Of a stretch of 9,850 nt of DNA, positions 6,680 to 9,850 are shown piece by piece; the stretch's first letter is position 1, and the number at the start of each line of letters is the position of its first letter. Origin of the DNA: Candidatus Levybacteria bacterium RIFCSPLOWO2_01_FULL_42_15 (GTDB taxonomy: Bacteria > Patescibacteriota > Microgenomatia > Levybacterales > UBA12049); assembly GCA_001784055.1 (NCBI GenBank), contig MFOZ01000013.1, positions 915-10,764 on the forward strand, written 5' to 3'. A program made the position numbers and the translations under genes. The notes below the pieces were generated by a model. That model did no database searches and was not told the origin of the DNA. It saw nothing but the letters and a program-made list of their open reading frames with translations.

Positions 6680-7369
6680 ATGGGAACACTCTTTTTGGTT
6701 TCAACACCCATAGGGAATCTGAAAGACATTACCATCCGCGCAATTGAAGTTTTGCAAATGGTTGATAGCATAGCGTGTGAGGATACCCGTAGGACAGCAA
6801 TTCTTTTAAGATCAATACAAAAAGACACGGTACTTCAGGCAAAGCTTATTTCTTACTACGAAGAAAATGAAGATAAAAGAATTCCGGAAATTATAACCGC
6901 TCTTAAAAATGGGCTTTCTCTAGCTTTGGTGTCTGACGCGGGAACTCCCACTATTTCTGATCCGGGGTTTAGGCTGGTGAGGGAATGCGTTAAGGAAGGA
7001 ATTAAGGTTGAACCAATTCCCGGCCCATCGGCAGTTATTGCAGCGCTTTCCGCTTCAGGTCTTCCTACAGACAGATTTTTATTTTTGGGATACCTTCCAA
7101 GAAAGAAAGGGAATAGAAAAAAAATACTTAAGCTGACGCAAAAGGCAACAGGAGAACTTTCCGCAACGGTCGTTTTTTATGAGGCTCCTCACCGTCTGGT
7201 TGAGACGCTTACCTATGTTATGGAAATATTTGGAGATATTGAGATTGTTCTTGCTCGAGAGCTTACCAAGATACACGAAGAAATAAAACGAGGCAGAATA
7301 TCTTTGGTAATTGAGCGCTTCCGTAAAACCGCACCAAAAGGAGAATTTGTGATTCTTTTTCACGTTTAG
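6680..7369 (+). CDS. rsmI: 16S rRNA (cytidine-2'-O)-methyltransferase RsmI, short form
   Basis: Uses SAM to methylate the 2'-OH of C1402 of 16S rRNA in the decoding centre. The 229-residue protein has the full tetrapyrrole-methylase-type catalytic fold: LFLVSTPIGNLKDITIRA (4-21), IACEDTRRT (31-39), LVSDAGTPTISDPG (83-96), IPGPSAVIAALSASGLPTD (113-131), FLGYLPRKKG (135-144), FYEAPHRL (166-173) and ARELTKIHEEI (192-202). It stops right after KGEFVILF, so it lacks the ~50-residue C-terminal extension of the ~280-residue E. coli form. The ATG lies 4 nt after the lexA stop; GAAGG at 6665-6669 is a possible Shine-Dalgarno sequence 10 nt upstream, one of the few in the window. It is probably expressed with lexA. 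It ends 4 nt from the convergent Nudix gene, with no terminator between them. Confidence 0.95.
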   Translation: MGTLFLVSTPIGNLKDITIRAIEVLQMVDSIACEDTRRTAILLRSIQKDTVLQAKLISYYEENEDKRIPEIITALKNGLSLALVSDAGTPTISDPGFRLVRECVKEGIKVEPIPGPSAVIAALSASGLPTDRFLFLGYLPRKKGNRKKILKLTQKATGELSATVVFYEAPHRLVETLTYVMEIFGDIEIVLARELTKIHEEIKRGRISLVIERFRKTAPKGEFVILFHV

Positions 7370-7373
7370 GGGT

Positions 7374-7889
7374 TTACAATGTCTTGTCGAATAAGTGGGA
7401 ATAGAAGGTTTTTGCGAGAACATGAAAAGACTCGCCGAAGATGTCAGGATGCGTTGTCAGTTCTTTGATGAGTTCTTCCTCGGTAAAATAGCGAAAATCC
7501 GTACTTTCATGATTCAACACCGGTTTTGTGTTTGAATAAATCTCATATGCCACAAAAAAATGGTTTTCCCGAGTTTCTCCCACTTTCCTGTTATGCACGA
7601 CATGTCCTATGTATTTGTGAACAAACTCTCTAAATGCGAGTTCCTCATAAGCCTCCCGAAAAAGAGCGTCAAGACCGTCTTCTTTTGTTCTCAGGTGTCC
7701 CCCAACAGGAGAAACAAGCTTCCCTGGGTCTTGCTTGTGTTTTGCCTGACGAACCAAAAGCCATCTTTTCTCGGAATCAAAAACCTGGGCTATGACCGTT
7801 TTGTGCAAAAGTCCCTTTTTGTGGGCTTCATCTTTTGAAACTTGAAAAAGTACCGCTCCATTATCGTCAATAATGTCAATTTCTTCCAT
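7374..7889 (-). CDS. Nudix hydrolase, isopentenyl-diphosphate isomerase-like
   Basis: A 171-residue Nudix protein. The Nudix box spans 64-86 and fits GX5EX7REUXEEXGU: G64, E70, R78, E79, E82, E83, with Ala85 where Gly is usual. The N-terminal part (EIDIIDDNGAVL, then KKGLLHKTVIAQVFD and PGKLVSPVGGHL) resembles the YfcD/IDI-type branch. A true isomerase would need a conserved catalytic Cys (in an NTCCSHP-type motif) that I do not see, so hydrolysis of a nucleoside or other diphosphate is more likely; the substrate is unknown. I chose ATG 7889, one base after the permease stop; a TTG at 7898 would add three residues. No Shine-Dalgarno sequence is present, suggesting coupling to the permease. 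It is the last gene of the exporter operon; a functional link to transport is not shown. Confidence 0.88.
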   Translation of the reverse strand: MEEIDIIDDNGAVLFQVSKDEAHKKGLLHKTVIAQVFDSEKRWLLVRQAKHKQDPGKLVSPVGGHLRTKEDGLDALFREAYEELAFREFVHKYIGHVVHNRKVGETRENHFFVAYEIYSNTKPVLNHESTDFRYFTEEELIKELTTHPDIFGESFHVLAKTFYSHLFDKTL

Positions 7890-7890
7890 A

Positions 7891-8682
7891 TTAATCAACT
7901 AATTTTGAAAGCTGCCCTTTTTCCCGCATGTATTCAAACATAAAGAAAAACAAAGAAAGCGCAACAATTAACCAAATAATATTCAGAACACTTGCTATGA
8001 CTATAGTATCAGGAGAGAGCGATTGTTGCAATACGACAGAGCGCATTCCTTCAAAAATGTGTGAAATGGGAAGAGCAAGAGAGATGTGTTTTACAACAGG
8101 AGGTAAAACGCTCACCGGATAAAACACGGCGGCAAAGGGCATAAGAATAACAGTGAGAGTAAAGGCAAGAACTTGGGCGCTTTGTCCAAATCGCATGATA
8201 ATGCTTGTTGCAAAAAGCCCCAAAACCCACCCGAATACAAAAAGATTGAGAATAAATGGAACAAGATACCATCCAAAAGAGAGCAAATTAAAATGAAACA
8301 TCAAAAAAGCGGCAGTTCCCAAGAACGTTCCAAGTACCGCAATTCGAGCAAGCCCTACCAAAATGGTTGCAGCCAGGAATTCTTTAAGAGAAATCGGGGT
8401 TATGAAGATATTGATTAGGTTCTTTTCCCAAATTTCCTCAAGAAACGCAATGGATATCCCTTGTTGGGAGCGGTTGGTAAAATTCCAGAGAATAAGCGAT
8501 CCCAAAAGCATTCTGCCAAAGTAAGGAGCATCCGGTTGAATGTTTTGAAGGTAAATGGTTAAGAATCCCCAGACGAGAAGATCGGTAACCGGCCAGAAAA
8601 ATATATCAAGAATCCTCGGAACGGATCGAGGGTATAAGTAAAGGTATCGTAACAACAATGCGTAAATTCTATGCCATTTCAT
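7891..8682 (-). CDS. ABC-2 type transporter permease
   Basis: A 263-residue integral membrane subunit of an ABC exporter. About six hydrophobic spans are visible (near 24-45, 56-72, 103-130, 138-162, 169-190 and 226-250), the usual number for ABC-2 permeases. Between spans 2 and 3, LEEIWEKNLINIFITPISLK (81-100) matches the coupling region of this family (often W..NL..L..TP.S..E), which contacts the ATPase. LPISHIFEGMRSVV (204-217), before the last span, also fits the family pattern. The ATG overlaps the stop of the ATPase gene as ATGA, so the two subunits should be made together. The substrate cannot be read from sequence; relatives export polysaccharides, lipids or drugs. Confidence 0.9.
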   Translation of the reverse strand: MKWHRIYALLLRYLYLYPRSVPRILDIFFWPVTDLLVWGFLTIYLQNIQPDAPYFGRMLLGSLILWNFTNRSQQGISIAFLEEIWEKNLINIFITPISLKEFLAATILVGLARIAVLGTFLGTAAFLMFHFNLLSFGWYLVPFILNLFVFGWVLGLFATSIIMRFGQSAQVLAFTLTVILMPFAAVFYPVSVLPPVVKHISLALPISHIFEGMRSVVLQQSLSPDTIVIASVLNIIWLIVALSLFFFMFEYMREKGQLSKLVD

Positions 8683-9404
8683 GATTTTCTTGCAATTTTA
8701 ATAAATACCTCATTAAGATCTTTTAACCCAAACCGCTTGATAAGCTGTTTTGGCGTTCCTTCGGTTACAATTTTTCCTTGATGAATAAAGATCGCTCGAT
8801 CGCATAGCTCCTCAACCTCAATCATGTTGTGAGTAGTGTAAAGAATAGTAAGCGCTTGTTCTTTTTGAATCTTCTTGAGAAGCTTTCTTACTCTATCCGC
8901 GATGTCCGGATCAAGACTTGAGGTAGGTTCATCCAAGAATAAGAGTTTTGGAGAATTTAAGAGTGCTTTCGCAAGGTTTACTCGGGTTGCCTGGCCGGAA
9001 GAAAGCCGAACATACAGCTTTGAGAGAAGAGGAGTGATTTCAAAGAAACGAGCCAGCTCTTCCACCCTCTTTTTATAGTTTTTAACACCGTACAGTCTTG
9101 CAAACGTATAGAGGTTTTCCCAGACTTTAAGATTTCCCGGAAGAGATATGTAAGCAGAGGAGAAATTGACTTCAGATAGAATCTCCATCCTATGAGTTTC
9201 TAGATTTTTTCCAAACACAGTAATTGTCCCTCTGGTTGGCTTGATAAGTCCTAAAATCATTTGAATTGTTGTGGTTTTGCCAGCGCCGTTTGGTCCGAGG
9301 AGCCCTACGATTTCTCCTTTGGCAACAGAAAAGGAAATATTGTTGACCGCACGCACCCCGTTGAAGGTTTTTGAAAGATTTTTGACAGAGAGAATCTTTT
9401 CCAC
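8679..9404 (-). CDS. ABC-2 type transporter ATP-binding protein
   Basis: The 241-residue nucleotide-binding subunit that drives the adjacent permease. Motifs: Walker A GPNGAGKTT (37-45), signature LSSGQ (134-138), Walker B LLFLDEP (154-160), D-loop SSLD (162-165) and H-loop H192. Where the Q-loop glutamine should lie (about 80-92) the sequence is NFSSAYISLPGNL, with no Gln. The signature has a second Ser where Gly is usual (LSGGQ). Both look like subfamily traits rather than decay, since the rest is intact. The start is GTG 9404, 8 nt after a -10 element and directly ahead of the first beta strand (ILSVKNLSKTF). It is the first gene of a three-gene minus-strand operon. Confidence 0.94.
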   Translation of the reverse strand: MEKILSVKNLSKTFNGVRAVNNISFSVAKGEIVGLLGPNGAGKTTTIQMILGLIKPTRGTITVFGKNLETHRMEILSEVNFSSAYISLPGNLKVWENLYTFARLYGVKNYKKRVEELARFFEITPLLSKLYVRLSSGQATRVNLAKALLNSPKLLFLDEPTSSLDPDIADRVRKLLKKIQKEQALTILYTTHNMIEVEELCDRAIFIHQGKIVTEGTPKQLIKRFGLKDLNEVFIKIARKS

Positions 9405-9412
9405 AAGATTTT

Positions 9413-9441
9413 ATTATAAACAAAAGGAGTCTAAGGCACAA
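9413..9441 (-). promoter_or_regulatory. Promoter of the ABC exporter operon
   Basis: On the minus strand, TTGTGC (9441 down to 9436), a 17-nt spacer and a consensus TATAAT (9418 down to 9413) precede the GTG at 9404 by 8 nt. There is no Shine-Dalgarno sequence in the gap. Confidence 0.6.
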
Positions 9442-9445
9442 GAGC

Positions 9446-9475
9446 TTAGAAAGGTGGTGATCCCTTGACAACACG
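9446..9475. mobile_element. Probable left end of an IS1595/ISXO2-type insertion sequence
   Basis: The boundary of the element whose transposase starts at 9502 should fall just upstream of its promoter. The region containing GGTGGTGATCCCTTGACA (9453-9470) is the best place for the left terminal repeat. This is placed by position only: the right end is outside the window, so neither inverted repeats nor a target duplication can be compared. Confidence 0.3.
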
Positions 9476-9493
9476 GAATAATTGTGTTATATT
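9465..9493 (+). promoter_or_regulatory. Transposase promoter
   Basis: A perfect -35 TTGACA (9465-9470), a 17-nt spacer and TATATT (9488-9493) lie 8 nt before the transposase GTG at 9502. The spacer holds an inverted pair, AACAC (9470-9474) and GTGTT (9484-9488), which might be an operator or chance. Confidence 0.65.
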
Positions 9494-9501
9494 AGACTAT
9501 A

Positions 9502-9850
9502 GTGAAAAAACTTAGCCTCAAGACATTTTTGCGAAAATATGACACGAATGAAGCTTGTTTAGAAGAAATAAAGAACTTCGTTTTTCCAAATGGCATAACC
9601 TGTCCAAAATGTAAAAGGATTACCAACTTCTACAAAATAACAGATCGTATGGCTTATTCTTGTGGGGTATGCAGAACACAAGTATATCCTCTTAAAGATA
9701 CTATCTTTCAAAAAAGCACAACAGACTTACGAACGTGGTTTTATATCATGTGGGTAATGAGTTTCAAAACAAGAAGCGGTATAAGTGCAAGACAAATAAT
9801 GCGAGAAGTTGGTGTTAGCTACAAATGCGCTTTCCGTATATGCCATCAAA
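9502..9850 (+). CDS. IS1595/ISXO2-like transposase, N-terminal part
   Basis: The frame is open from GTG 9502 to the window edge, giving 116 residues of a protein that is normally around 300. It has a four-cysteine zinc ribbon, C34-P-K-C37 and C54-G-V-C57, followed by DTIFQKSTTDLRTWFYIMWV (66-85), SGISARQIMREVGVSYKCA (92-110) and FRICHQ. This is the arrangement of IS1595-family transposases: zinc-binding N-terminus, the GTIFxxSxxxLxxWF motif, and a helix-turn-helix that usually reads SxxQLxRxLGVSYKTAW. The catalytic DDE-type domain is expected outside the window, so intactness cannot be judged. The GTG is chosen because it follows a strong promoter by 8 nt and gives a normal N-terminus (MKKLSLKTFLRKY). 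Confidence 0.88.
   Translation, partial: MKKLSLKTFLRKYDTNEACLEEIKNFVFPNGITCPKCKRITNFYKITDRMAYSCGVCRTQVYPLKDTIFQKSTTDLRTWFYIMWVMSFKTRSGISARQIMREVGVSYKCAFRICHQ

Noticed and set aside
7890..7898. TTG start at 7898 for the Nudix gene
   Set aside because: ATG 7889 is a stronger codon, lies one base after the permease stop, and the three extra residues add no conserved sequence.
1..9850. tRNA, rRNA or riboswitch genes
   Set aside because: No cloverleaf, rRNA-like stretch or long structured leader was found; intergenic gaps are all under 100 bases.

Overview
The window looks like chromosomal DNA from a bacterium with a small, tightly packed genome, most likely a member of the Candidate Phyla Radiation (Patescibacteria, Microgenomates-like). 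This rests on the genes and on protein style, not on a database search. Intergenic gaps are very short, genes overlap by a few bases, ribosomal protein L19 and RsmI are shortened, and CTP synthase and YvcK carry divergent motifs. Shine-Dalgarno sequences are mostly absent and several promoters sit almost on top of start codons. TGA is used as a normal stop (pyrG, uvrB, the ABC ATPase gene), which argues against code 25 lineages such as Gracilibacteria.

Layout from left to right. (1) 1-536, plus: the C-terminal part of a protein ending in a Cro/C1-type helix-turn-helix. (2) 537-593: a GC-rich cluster of three GGTTGAC copies and nested inverted repeats, running into the pyrG promoter. (3) 617-2976, plus: pyrG (CTP synthase), rplS (L19) and yraN (UPF0102). 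(4) 2966-5964, minus: uvrB followed by a YvcK/CofD-like gene, joined by an ATGA overlap. (5) 5965-6048: a divergent control region between uvrB and lexA with two palindromes in the lexA promoter. (6) 6049-7369, plus: lexA and rsmI. (7) 7374-9404, minus: an ABC-2 exporter ATPase, its permease and an IDI-like Nudix hydrolase, all closely coupled. (8) 9405-9850: the ABC promoter facing left, then the start of an IS1595/ISXO2-type transposase gene that runs off the right edge.

Functionally this is mostly core housekeeping: nucleotide synthesis, translation, rRNA methylation, excision repair and the SOS regulator. A small exporter operon and a mobile element lie at the right side. The head-to-head uvrB/lexA pair suggests a compact SOS module under LexA control. 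The most notable window-wide pattern is that six predicted promoters place the end of the -10 element only 5-8 nt before the start codon, which predicts leaderless mRNAs. I found no tRNA, rRNA, CRISPR array or convincing rho-independent terminator. No stretch over 100 bases lacks a gene or a described site. I did not find a clearly new multi-gene system; the interesting signals are regulatory and in the divergent family members.
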